Positions 27,901-34,741 of a stretch of DNA of 64,000 bases are shown here, piece by piece. The notes under the pieces are model-generated. The model ran no database searches, had not been told where the DNA came from, and was given only the letters and a program-made list of their open reading frames with translations. Each line of letters starts with the position of its first letter. Positions within the stretch are counted from its first letter, which is position 1. Made by a program: the position numbers and the translations under genes. Source of the DNA: Weeksellaceae bacterium (GTDB lineage: Bacteria > Bacteroidota > Bacteroidia > Flavobacteriales > Weeksellaceae); contig JAKLPS010000033.1 of NCBI GenBank assembly GCA_022013695.1, positions 1-64,000 of the forward strand, given 5' to 3'.

Positions 27901-28206
27901 AGAATAATCTAGCTTTACACCCCGTAATTCTCCGTCCTTTTCAATCGTTTTCCCAACTCTAGAAATAGCAGTTATACCTGACAGACTCCACCCATAACCA
28001 GCAATACCATTACCAGAGTTACTAGTATATAATAAGCTAATATTAGGAGAAATATCTTTTATGCCTTTAGGTAATTCTATAGGAAGAGTATATTGTAACT
28101 GTCCTCCTGTATTCACTTCTACATTTCCCTTTGTATCTTGAAAATTAGATTGAGAAAATAGATTATTTGCAATAAAAACTGCTATGATAAAATAAATCTT
28201 CTTCAT
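21916..28206 (-). CDS. secreted SpvB/FG-GAP/YD-repeat (Rhs) toxin with HEFGH metallopeptidase-like tip
   Basis: A 2096-residue exported protein with signal peptide 1-18. Residues about 25-330 resemble the SpvB/TcB N-terminal domain (GGQLQYTLPIELPKG). Residues about 340-680 carry FG-GAP/VCBS-type calcium motifs such as GDFNGDS, GDFDGDG, DVDGDGK and DINKDGK. YD repeats fill about 1050-1750. The Rhs core region has GRLYDPLLRRFLNADE and NKYGYVLNNPLMFNDPSGE, ending near residue 1799. The 297-residue tip starts with glycine-rich hydrophobic segments and ends with HEFGH (2033-2037) and YTEWSAGRWG, a plausible third zinc ligand. It is predicted to be a shell-packed toxin with a peptidase tip. Lipoprotein, orphan tip and second lipoprotein follow. 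Confidence 0.88.
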   Translation of the reverse strand: MKKIYFIIAVFIANNLFSQSNFQDTKGNVEVNTGGQLQYTLPIELPKGIKDISPNISLLYTSNSGNGIAGYGWSLSGITAISRVGKTIEKDGELRGVKLDYSDFFSYNGQKLILKTGTYGQDGAEYVTQKYSNIKIKSVGSIGFGNLPQTYSCYGPEHFEVTFEDGSQAWYGKYVARAVDNATTPIEYNIVKWKDAQGNIINYNYEQANNVAIIKSITWGGNETLNRPNYNEILFTYSSRDLSELSHVYGASFLQNQLLKEITVKTNGNQFRKYLIDNTFKNGTNYNFVKSITEYNANNEPANPVIFDYPQIVSGSVDPDYLQSPDPFNGVKLTGDFNGDSYIDFVMSGSVKLGAFNDNFSTVTTNKTFNSDALVVNTLIDTDGSVYNGNGIVQLEGNNVAGYLFKNNSFQKIYEKQVFENPCSEYSLPDRCILSKKFYEGDFDGDGISNVFVEVSANVTVFYPCPEPVGNLNPPPGDCSDTYTIDVGNFIVDLKDVNLPISTYTKDPGINYSNTSTEKYMDVDGDGKVEPINVSNDAYTVFEFLKIGTNQYQKKIRFTKNLVETKQNEFPVLFGDFNGDGKLDFTIPTADASMNWRFYIGNGNGFNNFLKGDFTYYHNRVTESSNGYNKNTYQYFYSVCDINKDGKSDVVTVYSYNRLNLQNYDWRLYGYNISTKISSGTLTDGTLSFNSDVSYQSPSYNLHDYLDLTLFTPLTNPIKANNNYYNIYLYWKEHLHRLKAPTSLAELARIKSISQPGLNTFIEYSELNPDVNSNFYNKSKQEYYPYFSLQRADQTFVVTQLTQNSRKQDFRYRGMTVHFQGRGILGFHQLARSSWYANGYENTKVWSGTEIDPQKYGVPSKEWSIKTNDESQIFPLDLSLGNQQLLTFKQTTYSIDQLANGVEVILPQSIKQKDFLKDITTEQNIYYGDYYLPSGTETFVNGSFSIMGTGLTYTHNPTGIGSDYYIGRPLTKQSSNFMSGYGLALAKEEYTFENNLLKTLKSWNRDNSDYLLQTFTYDGWGNVTQKLSSNSIDSQTETGADLYDSTGRFILKKTDKLGLETNFTYDAFGHVLTQTDVFNNMTTNTYDNWGKLLTSSGLNGLTTYIYGRDSNNGFVVTQIHPDGNISRRFSDILGQEYKVHTKTFEQNKYVATYTLYDLIGRKIKESEPYFDSAAEEFPAGVKWNEISYDDSVYPPTVTTQSFNNGKKTLTTISGNTVSLQELNGYGRTTSKTTDAFGNVVSSTDAGGTITFSYNAYGQVTKATYGENIVTTVYDPWGRKSQFSDPANGTYSYEYTGLGSIKKETSPKGYKQYTYKSNGLLDTVIEKSNDNTSTDKNYSYTYDQNWQLTAKTGTANGKSFSTQFAYYQNGRMGWTTDFLEGRQFYKWDIAYDTFGNIKTYRMGIISNGVTTETKLENFYNSWDGSLKQVKEQNTGKLLWELQNVNEKGQVLSAKLGNTQVTNAYDSFGFLDTAKHISSNANLMDMKYVFNAIKNELLERHHYNFNIDEYFTYNNNRLTDWTNPKTGQLSSNTYDDKGRITVNDQLGSITFGLTGNIYRASKMNLNTIGLSNYGIGGTNILLQNISYNENNDPVKIRGRQNDYAFEYGLSENRQIMSYGSKFEDSQNAQFTKYYNLDGSMEVIRNNITGQEKHLIYIGGTPYESNIVYLKNFSESNGSYKFLHKDYLGSVLAISDEAGNAVERRHFDAWGVFTHLKFGNDATITDANTIRSANLLVDRGYTSHEHLLGVDLIHMNGRLYDPLLRRFLNADENIQDPYNTQIYNKYGYVLNNPLMFNDPSGEFVWAAFVAYLSQAVFSAVLASAVIYTAVGIIKGDWSINGFFRTMSFAAVTAMATAGISSIFNVSGFLSQVAIGSLVGGVGGGVQAVLTGENFFNGALRGAAIGGLTAALGYVGNQTISTAPNASSTTDLVKVTSQAFGARALRILSSFIAYDSDKTLLGKSLQILSHFTWELPQQLFSVIVAEFSNLSGAINSVDRYTNGAIILRSNWLSSGNAFTVGNMLTLPNLFDLEDLQHEFGHYIQSRIFGPAWLPLFGLPSILNASFGGLFKDWGNNFTLVKYENSLYTEWSAGRWGRKYW

Positions 28207-28212
28207 GATAAT

Positions 28213-28692
28213 TTAGTTTTTCGTTATAGTTCTGGTGTAGATACTTCCGTCAGTTAGATAAAACTTTATGTAATAAACTCCATAATTATACCTGTTCATT
28301 TTGAATAAATAAGAGTTGTTTGATAAAGAGCTAACATTTACGGTTTCCAAAATACTAAAGGTGTTATATGGGAGGAGTTCAATTTTTACGATGTAATCCT
28401 TAATACTTAAATCCCACATAATTGTCAGATCTGTCTTCACAGGAACAGGAGCAGCATGGATTTTGTTTTCAAGCTGATCCGCTAAAGAAGTTGTTATGTT
28501 TGATTCAGCATCTCTACATCCTGTGCAAACAGACCCAGATGGTCCTCGGAAAACCTGATTACCTGCTGTGTCGTAGCTAAAAAGCACTATTGAAGCATCA
28601 GATTGTGGTGGTCCTACGACGACGACCTGTGACCTTTGACAATATAGTAGTGAACTAAAAACAAATGATATTGAAAATAGAATTTTTTTCAT
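28213..28692 (-). CDS. small exported protein with T9SS-like C-terminal domain
   Basis: A 159-residue protein with signal peptide 1-18 (ending LLYCQ). The C-terminal ~80 residues resemble a type A T9SS sorting domain: APVPVKTDLTIMWD (PVP in place of the usual PNP), a beta-rich middle, then YNYGVYYIKFYL and a basic TITKN end. It starts the toxin unit; its stop lies six bases before the Rhs start codon. The big Rhs protein itself has no sorting domain, so this small partner may help display or export it. That is inference from context. Confidence 0.65.
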   Translation of the reverse strand: MKKILFSISFVFSSLLYCQRSQVVVVGPPQSDASIVLFSYDTAGNQVFRGPSGSVCTGCRDAESNITTSLADQLENKIHAAPVPVKTDLTIMWDLSIKDYIVKIELLPYNTFSILETVNVSSLSNNSYLFKMNRYNYGVYYIKFYLTDGSIYTRTITKN

Positions 28693-28789
28693 AAGTTATT
28701 TTTTTTAAAGTTAACATTTTCCATGAAAAAAAATCATAAAAATTTTCAATATCTTATTTAATGTAAAAATTTTTGTAACCCCTTTGAAA

Positions 28790-30028
28790 TTAACGTTGTT
28801 TGATTTTACTTATGGTTTCTAAATTTTTACTGAAATTAACCCTCAAACTTTCCTTATATTTCTCATCCAGCCATTTCTCACCTTGAATACCTTCAATTTT
28901 CAATATTTTACTGTTCTCTTTTTGGTCATATTCGATGGTTAGTTTAAGATTGTCAACTTTGAAGTTTTTTAAATGCCTTGAGGAATAAATTTCTCCTTTG
29001 ATGTTTATTTCTTGTTTTTCCAGCAAGGTTTTGATAATTGTTGGAGATAATCCCATTTTCTCACAATCCAAAATAATTGGAAAAGAATCTTTAATCTGAG
29101 GATGATATTGCATCAGTTTGTCAAAAACTTTATTTTGTTTTTCTAAGCTATTTTCCAGTTTTGAAACCGATTCCTGTAATTTTCCTTTTTCCCTTTCTTT
29201 ATGAGTTTTAAGGTTATTCATTTCCTTTTTCATCTGCTCATTTTCCTGTTCCAGTTTCTTTGTTTTAGAACCTGTCAAAACATTAGTGAAATTTTCAATT
29301 ACTTTTTTTGAGGAAATATTTTTCTCGATCGCTTTCAGTTCAGATTGCTTATTATTTTTTTCCTGCTCCAACTGCTGATTTTGAAGATGAAGATTCCGGT
29401 AATATTCAGCTGTGGAAATGTGTTTCGCTTCCGACCCTTCAATCCCTCTTCTTAATCCGTATTTTGCCATTGCTGAAGCGTAAGTGTTTTGATAGTGTTT
29501 CAGCCTGTTTCTTGCCATCACATCATCAGCACAAAGTCGGATTCCATTTGGACTTTTCTTTTTGTAGATTTGAGTATTATTTTCTTTTTTTGCCTTTCTT
29601 CTTTCTCCGGAAACGATAGGGACAATAGTAGCGTGGATATGGGGTGTCTTTTCATCCATATGCAATACTGCTGAAACTAGGTTTTCTTCTCCGAATGTTT
29701 CTTTCAGCCAATCCACATTATCTGTACACCAATTGCCCAATTGTTTGTTTTTCTCAATTGCTTTCATTGTTTCATTAGTTCCAGATAACATAATACGAAT
29801 GGCTCTTACTTGATTGGTTCCTACCTTTCTTTTCAAATCAGCATTGTCTAACCTGTATTGGATTGACGAAGTCCTGTTTTTGACCCCTTCAGGATAGGTA
29901 ATCATTTCCTTGTTGAGATGACTTCTTGAAGCATCTGCATTTTTTGGATGGACGGTTCTTTCGATATGAGCTGACATTCCGGAATCATTGCCCTTGGCTT
30001 TTTCTAAATGTAAAACGGTATATGACAT
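28790..30028 (-). CDS. MobV family relaxase
   Basis: A 412-residue Pre/Mob-type relaxase that nicks at oriT and pilots the strand during transfer. The motifs are present: SAHIERTVHPKNADASRSHLNKE in the N-terminal part and the metal-binding HMDEKTPHIHATIVP at about residues 122-136. Residues about 205-310 form a long Gln/Glu/Lys-rich coiled coil, and the last 90 residues are unassigned. It is the last gene of the mobilizable element. The gap upstream of it holds hairpins suited to an oriT. Confidence 0.93.
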   Translation of the reverse strand: MSYTVLHLEKAKGNDSGMSAHIERTVHPKNADASRSHLNKEMITYPEGVKNRTSSIQYRLDNADLKRKVGTNQVRAIRIMLSGTNETMKAIEKNKQLGNWCTDNVDWLKETFGEENLVSAVLHMDEKTPHIHATIVPIVSGERRKAKKENNTQIYKKKSPNGIRLCADDVMARNRLKHYQNTYASAMAKYGLRRGIEGSEAKHISTAEYYRNLHLQNQQLEQEKNNKQSELKAIEKNISSKKVIENFTNVLTGSKTKKLEQENEQMKKEMNNLKTHKEREKGKLQESVSKLENSLEKQNKVFDKLMQYHPQIKDSFPIILDCEKMGLSPTIIKTLLEKQEINIKGEIYSSRHLKNFKVDNLKLTIEYDQKENSKILKIEGIQGEKWLDEKYKESLRVNFSKNLETISKIKQR

Positions 30029-30181
30029 TTCTCTTAAATCTAATTGTTAAATAATTTGGGGGTTTCCAAAGGGGGATTTTCCCCCTTGGCTTATTGGGAC
30101 TTTTTTAGTGGAGTGCAACGGAGCGTTAAGAAAAAGCCCTAATAAGCTATGGCTTTTTATCAAAAGCCGACCTTTCAACCG
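30029..30181. other. hairpin-rich gap upstream of mob, candidate oriT
   Basis: Two stem-loops lie here. One is CCAAAGGGGG with CCCCCTTGG (30,066-30,089, one bulged A). The other is AAAAAGCC with GGCTTTTT (30,131-30,158). In related MobV elements oriT sits just upstream of the relaxase gene, so this gap is the natural candidate. The second hairpin could instead be the terminator of the primase gene. Confidence 0.45.
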
Positions 30182-31105
30182 TCACCTTTTTCTTCTGTAG
30201 CCATTTACCTGCTCTGATTTTAAATCATTATCAAGTTCATTCTTTGGAGTGTTCTTCTGATTGCTTTTTAAGTAATCATTCAAATCATTATAGTTTTGAT
30301 AGTGGGTTGATTCATCTATCAAGTTCTTACAAAATGACCTTAAATACGAAGTGGCTTTATGCCCTGCTTCATCATTGTCCAGATACGCAATAACTTTCTC
30401 GTGCGAAGCAATGAATGGTTTTGTTTTTTCTATGTTAGAAACAGAGTTGAGAACCACGACATTTTGTTCTAAGTAAAAAGCTTTTTTGAGTGTCAAGTAA
30501 GAGAGGTAGTCTGTAAATCCTTCAAAAACTTTACAAATATTACTGCCAATGTCATTATAGCTGGGTGCTTTTGATGTACAGCCTTTAAAATATTTGTTAC
30601 GCAATTCATATCCGTGAATATCATTCTGAAAACCAACCGCAAAATAATATTTGCCATCTACCAAATAGCTTATCTCTTGACAATGTTGTTTTGCTATGTT
30701 GACATTGATGCCCCGTTCCAAAAGATAATCAATAAGAGCAGGGTTTTTAATCTCTTGTATATTTTGGATGATTAATGCTGACTTTTGTTCTGGTTTAATT
30801 GTGTTTTTACCGTGAAAAGAAAAATTCTCAGTCTTATTAATTGCTTCTTTCAGTTGAAATAGGGATATTGCTTTTCCGGCATCACATTTTTCCATCTGCA
30901 TTACAAGATCAATGAGCGTTCCTCCAATGCCGGCACCATAATCCATCCATAAGTTTTTTTCGAAGTCGACTTTCATACTTGCGTTATGGTCATCTCTGAA
31001 GGGGGAGCGATAGAGTCCATAATATCCTCGGTCTTTCGCCGGATGAATATTTAATTCTGCGAGGTAATTTTTTATTGAAATTTTATTTATCTCTTTTGCA
31101 TTCAT
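30182..31105 (-). CDS. Toprim-domain primase-like protein
   Basis: A 307-residue protein similar to plasmid/IME DNA primases. Near residues 30-50 is a YRSPFRDDHNASMKVD segment equivalent to the CHC2 region of DnaG, but without the zinc-binding cysteines. The Toprim part has KVFEGFTDYLSYL and VIAYLDNDEAGHKA (the E and DxD metal ligands) at about 195-260. It likely primes replication or transfer of the element together with the RepA-like ATPase. I prefer the ATG at 31,105 over a GTG at 31,129. Confidence 0.85.
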   Translation of the reverse strand: MNAKEINKISIKNYLAELNIHPAKDRGYYGLYRSPFRDDHNASMKVDFEKNLWMDYGAGIGGTLIDLVMQMEKCDAGKAISLFQLKEAINKTENFSFHGKNTIKPEQKSALIIQNIQEIKNPALIDYLLERGINVNIAKQHCQEISYLVDGKYYFAVGFQNDIHGYELRNKYFKGCTSKAPSYNDIGSNICKVFEGFTDYLSYLTLKKAFYLEQNVVVLNSVSNIEKTKPFIASHEKVIAYLDNDEAGHKATSYLRSFCKNLIDESTHYQNYNDLNDYLKSNQKNTPKNELDNDLKSEQVNGYRRKR

Positions 31106-31152
31106 TTTTTTAGATTTTTTTTCTTTCACCCGAAAAGAATTGCGGGATTGTT

Positions 31153-31207
31153 TGGTTTAATGGTCTGTGTTTTGGTTTAAACCCTTAAACTGGTTTAGTA
31201 TGGTTTA
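31153..31207. repeat. iteron-like TGGTTTA repeats, candidate replication origin
   Basis: TGGTTTA occurs four times in 55 bases (starts 31,153, 31,173, 31,191, 31,201), with GTTTAAAC palindromic sequence between and CTAAACC inverted nearby (31,230). The region lies between the RepA-like ATPase gene and the primase gene, where an origin or an autoregulatory site would be expected. Confidence 0.5.
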
Positions 31208-31250
31208 CTTATATATACACCTGTTCTAAACTAAACCGCTTTTTAAGGTA

Positions 31251-32309
31251 TTAATAGTAGAAATCTTGATTAAACTTGTAAAACTTGTCTTCTTTGAGAA
31301 TCATCTTTTTATTTTCAAGAAAAGTTTTCAGTTTTTTGGCTTTGTTGATTCCGAAGTTATGTCCTATTGAGGCATAGCTATTTTGAAGTTTTCCAATGAG
31401 AGAAGAATACGAAACCAAAGCGGCTTCTGAAAACAACAGTTTCAGTGCTTCCCGATGCTTGTCTTCGCTGACCTCGGCATAATCAAACCCTTTATTATTC
31501 CCCGTCTGCTGATGTTGATAATCTTCAACCAGTTCCGGTAATCCATCAGGATTTATCATAAATGCAAATGGTTCAAAATCCTTATCACGAATATGCATTG
31601 CTGTTACAGAACTGATGTTCTTATCAAATTCATTTTTTGTGATCTGTAATATCGTTTCTGCTTTATTGTTAAGCTCTGTGCCCAAATGCCCTCTGGTGTT
31701 GTCGTCTCCTTTATTCAAGTGCAATACGGTATGAATATGAATTTTCCTTTGATCCGTCCATTGCATCAGTTTTGTAATAAGATCCGTCGATTCTCCAGGA
31801 CTGTTGATATCGTGAGCCAAATCACGAATTCCGTCAATAATTACCAAGCCGAGTTCCTCAATTTCATAAATAGCTTCTTCTATTTTTTTCAACCGTTCTT
31901 TTGTGGCGTATCCCCGAAGACTTAAAAATTCCAGATTTTCCGGATGCTGATCCAGAGGTAACCCTGCAAGCTGTATTATTCTGCTTAATGCACGCTTGCA
32001 GTGAAATTTACTCTGTTCTGTATCTACAAAAAGGATTTTGTTTTTCCCTGCTGGCAAGGAAGCGGTATAGTTTAAAATAGTGCTATTTGTTAAAGCTGCG
32101 GAAACAATTGCGCAGATATTGAACGTTTTTTTACTCTTCGCCTTTCCGGTAGAAGCACTGAAATTTCCTAGAGTTCCAATGATAGAATCATCTATTTGAA
32201 TGATGACCGGAGGGGATTCAAAGTAATCAGTGATTAGTAGTCTCGCATCTTTCCAAGAACTGACAGATTCAACAGAGGAGAGAATGGATTCCTTCTCCGT
32301 TTGCATCAT
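31251..32309 (-). CDS. RepA-like AAA ATPase (replicative helicase type)
   Basis: A 352-residue RecA-fold ATPase of the AAA_25/RepA type found in Bacteroidota mobilizable elements. The Walker A region reads SASTGKAKSKKTF (near residue 55), a variant without the second glycine. Walker B is LVIIDGIRDLAHD near 160. HTVLHLNKGDDNTRGHLG and NKAETIL follow, typical of hexameric RepA/DnaB-like helicases. It starts directly after the stop of the HTH gene, so the two are coupled. A role in replicating the element is inferred. Confidence 0.82.
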   Translation of the reverse strand: MMQTEKESILSSVESVSSWKDARLLITDYFESPPVIIQIDDSIIGTLGNFSASTGKAKSKKTFNICAIVSAALTNSTILNYTASLPAGKNKILFVDTEQSKFHCKRALSRIIQLAGLPLDQHPENLEFLSLRGYATKERLKKIEEAIYEIEELGLVIIDGIRDLAHDINSPGESTDLITKLMQWTDQRKIHIHTVLHLNKGDDNTRGHLGTELNNKAETILQITKNEFDKNISSVTAMHIRDKDFEPFAFMINPDGLPELVEDYQHQQTGNNKGFDYAEVSEDKHREALKLLFSEAALVSYSSLIGKLQNSYASIGHNFGINKAKKLKTFLENKKMILKEDKFYKFNQDFYY

Positions 32310-32603
32310 CTATTTTCGGTTTCGTTTGTTCGAAAATGCAATAAAAGAGGTTGCCATATCTTCAATTTCCTTTTTTGATCGCACCGGATTTTGTCGTAAC
32401 CAGTTTTCAAGTTCTTCTTTATCAAAGTAAAGAATCTTGCCCTGTGGTTTGTAATGAGGAATCTGACCTCCTGATGTCAGTTTATACAGGTAGCTTTTTG
32501 AAAGGTTTAGAAATTTGCTTGCTTCTTCAAAGCTGAGTACGTTTTTTTGAATAAATTGATTTTTTTCTAGTTCAAAAATTCTTTCTTCTAAGGATTTTTC
32601 CAT
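32310..32603 (-). CDS. helix-turn-helix (excisionase-like) DNA-binding protein
   Basis: A 97-residue protein with a MerR-type/HTH_17 domain: VLSFEEASKFLNLSKSYLYKLTSGGQIPHYKPQGKILYFDKEELENWL, residues about 23-70. The N-terminal 20 residues are probably helical. Such proteins next to a RepA-like gene act as excisionase, replication accessory or regulator in Bacteroidota elements. It abuts the ATPase gene with no gap. A GC-rich palindrome lies 28 bases upstream of its start. Confidence 0.87.
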   Translation of the reverse strand: MEKSLEERIFELEKNQFIQKNVLSFEEASKFLNLSKSYLYKLTSGGQIPHYKPQGKILYFDKEELENWLRQNPVRSKKEIEDMATSFIAFSNKRNRK

Positions 32604-32630
32604 TTTACGTTATTTATACATTAATAAATA

Positions 32631-32644
32631 GGGCAGCGCTGCCC
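32631..32644. promoter_or_regulatory. perfect 14-base GC palindrome upstream of the HTH gene
   Basis: GGGCAGCGCTGCCC stands out in an AT-rich leader, 28 bases before the start of the HTH gene. It may be an operator for that protein or a hairpin in its leader. Confidence 0.45.
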
Positions 32645-32723
32645 CGTTGTTATGTCGACGAGGCAAATGTAAAATGGAAAAATGAGGAACGAGATTGATA
32701 ATGATTGAGGTCTTAACCTATTC

Positions 32724-33629
32724 TCAATCTTTTTTCAGTTGTTTGATGTATTTGTCAATGATATGACAATCTTTGGGTGGGTTTTCCCTGCATTGGTTAA
32801 CTGCCGAAGAAAAGTGGTTCTGTACCAAAGGAGTGTGTTTATAGGATTGGAACAGCCTTTTTCTGGTGCAGAGAGATTGCCAGTTTTTTATGATAAGACT
32901 ACGGTCGTCTAAAGAAATAAAGAAATAGGCGAGAAGTTTATTTTTACCATTGGCAACAATTAATGGAAATTTCAAAGAACAAGAAAATATATCATTCATC
33001 GTTTCTGAAGTTATCGTTTTTGAAAAAATCCTTGCTTCATTTATACACTGCGTAAGAATTTCTATTTGCCAATCTTCAAAATTAGCTCCGAAATTTTGTT
33101 CTTTGTTTTCTTCCTTTACTTTATGGTCTTCCTTGTGTTGTGGCTTTATAAATGATGAATCTTTATAACTTTCAGACTTCTCAGGTTTGATTAAACTTTT
33201 CAGATATTTCAAATATCGAATGCATACTACATAATCAATGATTTGTGATAAATATGGTAGTTGATTATAATACAATGAAGGATTTTTAATAAATTCAAGC
33301 ACCTTGAAATAAGAAAAATCAAATTCAGCGTATATCCTCTTTTCTTCACGGGATAAACATTCTATAAAATTGCCTTCCCAAAGAAAATGAGGGCTCTCAA
33401 TCTCGTGAATGATCTGTTTTAAAAGAGAGTTGTCTCTAACAAACAACATAAGTTTGTTAGAAAATTCTTCAATTTCGATTTCTGTAACAGGTTTTTTCTG
33501 CTCTTCGGTGAGATAACTATACTTGACAGAATAGGAGTATGAATAAGTTTGATATTTCTTGTCAATACTATCATTGACATATTGTTGTAGGATTTTTATA
33601 TTTTTTTCTAATTGATTACCAGTGGTCAT
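32724..33629 (-). CDS. unknown protein of the mobilizable element
   Basis: A 301-residue, mostly helical, Lys/Tyr-rich protein between the integrase and HTH genes. I recognise no domain. The middle (about 155-180) is a charged linker; the last 100 residues contain DRSLIIKNWQSLCTRKRLF and end in a basic tail. No signal peptide or membrane segment is seen. Genes in this position are common in related elements, and a role in integration, excision or regulation is possible, but nothing in the sequence proves it. Confidence 0.65.
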   Translation of the reverse strand: MTTGNQLEKNIKILQQYVNDSIDKKYQTYSYSYSVKYSYLTEEQKKPVTEIEIEEFSNKLMLFVRDNSLLKQIIHEIESPHFLWEGNFIECLSREEKRIYAEFDFSYFKVLEFIKNPSLYYNQLPYLSQIIDYVVCIRYLKYLKSLIKPEKSESYKDSSFIKPQHKEDHKVKEENKEQNFGANFEDWQIEILTQCINEARIFSKTITSETMNDIFSCSLKFPLIVANGKNKLLAYFFISLDDRSLIIKNWQSLCTRKRLFQSYKHTPLVQNHFSSAVNQCRENPPKDCHIIDKYIKQLKKD

Positions 33630-33673
33630 AAAGCTGCTAATTATGTTTATTCTACTATTTTCTTTCCTAAAGG

Positions 33674-34726
33674 TTATAGATTGCTTGTTGCATCATCTTT
33701 CAAAATATTTACATAATTCAAATATTTGATGGTGTTTGCTGTCGTCTTGTGAGCTAGCGCATCAGATACTGTTTTAAGGTTTGCACCCTTTATCAATAGT
33801 CTTGTTGCAAATGTATGTCTTCCGCAGTAAAATGATATTTTTTTCTCAATTTCTGCTTTTTTCAGCCAATTATTAAGAGTCTTATTAATACTAACCTCTG
33901 AAATAAATTTCCCGTTATGTTTCAAATCAAAAATTAGATCTTTAAAATCATTTCTTTCCCCCAAAAGGTCTAAAGCGGCCTTGCTAAGCGACAAATTAAT
34001 CTCTGTTCCTGTCTTCTCTCTATTGATAATAAGCCTGTCATTGATAATATTGTTCCACTTTAAAATCTTACATTCCGCCAAACCCAAACCAGAATAGCAG
34101 GCGAATAAAAAAGCCCTCTTAATTTCAGGATTGCCACAATAAGTATTTTGTAAAATAGAAATTTCTGATTCTATCAGCACTTGTTTTGTTAATTTTGTTT
34201 CGCTGTAATCCCCTTTCTTTTTAAATCTTACATTTTTATATACAATGTCATCAATATAGCCATCTCTATTGGCTTGAAGAATGATTTTCTTAAATCGTTT
34301 CCAATACGAATGTGGTGTTTCGCCGTTGAAACCGCACTTGTTGTTTAGATAATCAATAAATTTTAAAAAATGGCTTTCCGTAAGATCCATTATCAAAATT
34401 TTCTTATCAGGTAAGAATAACTTGAATTTAGAAATAACTCCCTCTATCATTCTTATATCCTTTTTGTCATAATTAGCAACATAATATTCAAAGTACTCAA
34501 ATAATGCAATCTTCTTTTTGTGCCTAGGAACATATTTTGTCCCTTTTGCTAAAACTTCGAGCTCTCTTTCAGCCCTTATCGCTTCAGCCAGTTTTTTCTT
34601 TTCTTTCAAGTCATTGGGCTTGGTCGTGAATAGGGTTTCAAGATTTTGCTGACCATCTATATAGACAGATAGGTAAAATTGAGTGTTGCCACTTTTAAGG
34701 GTTCTTTTGTGAAGTGTGACTGCCAT
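33674..34726 (-). CDS. tyrosine recombinase (integrase) with altered catalytic box
   Basis: A 350-residue phage-type integrase with an N-terminal Arm-binding part (about 1-60), a SAM-like core-binding domain (about 70-170) and a catalytic domain. Catalytic positions: the usual GLR is SGLGLAECK, so the first Arg is Gly. The Lys is in NREKTGTE. The usual HxxR is YCGR, with Arg kept. AHKTTANTIKYLNY gives His and the Tyr nucleophile. Loss of the first Arg is known in IntDOT of Bacteroides; loss of the His as well is unusual. The frame is intact. The ATG at 34,726 is used because a longer start at 34,771 would overlap the promoter. Confidence 0.9.
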   Translation of the reverse strand: MAVTLHKRTLKSGNTQFYLSVYIDGQQNLETLFTTKPNDLKEKKKLAEAIRAERELEVLAKGTKYVPRHKKKIALFEYFEYYVANYDKKDIRMIEGVISKFKLFLPDKKILIMDLTESHFLKFIDYLNNKCGFNGETPHSYWKRFKKIILQANRDGYIDDIVYKNVRFKKKGDYSETKLTKQVLIESEISILQNTYCGNPEIKRAFLFACYSGLGLAECKILKWNNIINDRLIINREKTGTEINLSLSKAALDLLGERNDFKDLIFDLKHNGKFISEVSINKTLNNWLKKAEIEKKISFYCGRHTFATRLLIKGANLKTVSDALAHKTTANTIKYLNYVNILKDDATSNL

Positions 34727-34741
34727 CTTTATATTTTTTCG

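Noticed and set aside
28741-28785. TTTTTGTAACCCC near the mob end compared with GGGGTACAAAAT near 34,868 as element ends
   Set aside because: The similarity is in inverted orientation and has an inserted base; integrase products should be direct repeats.
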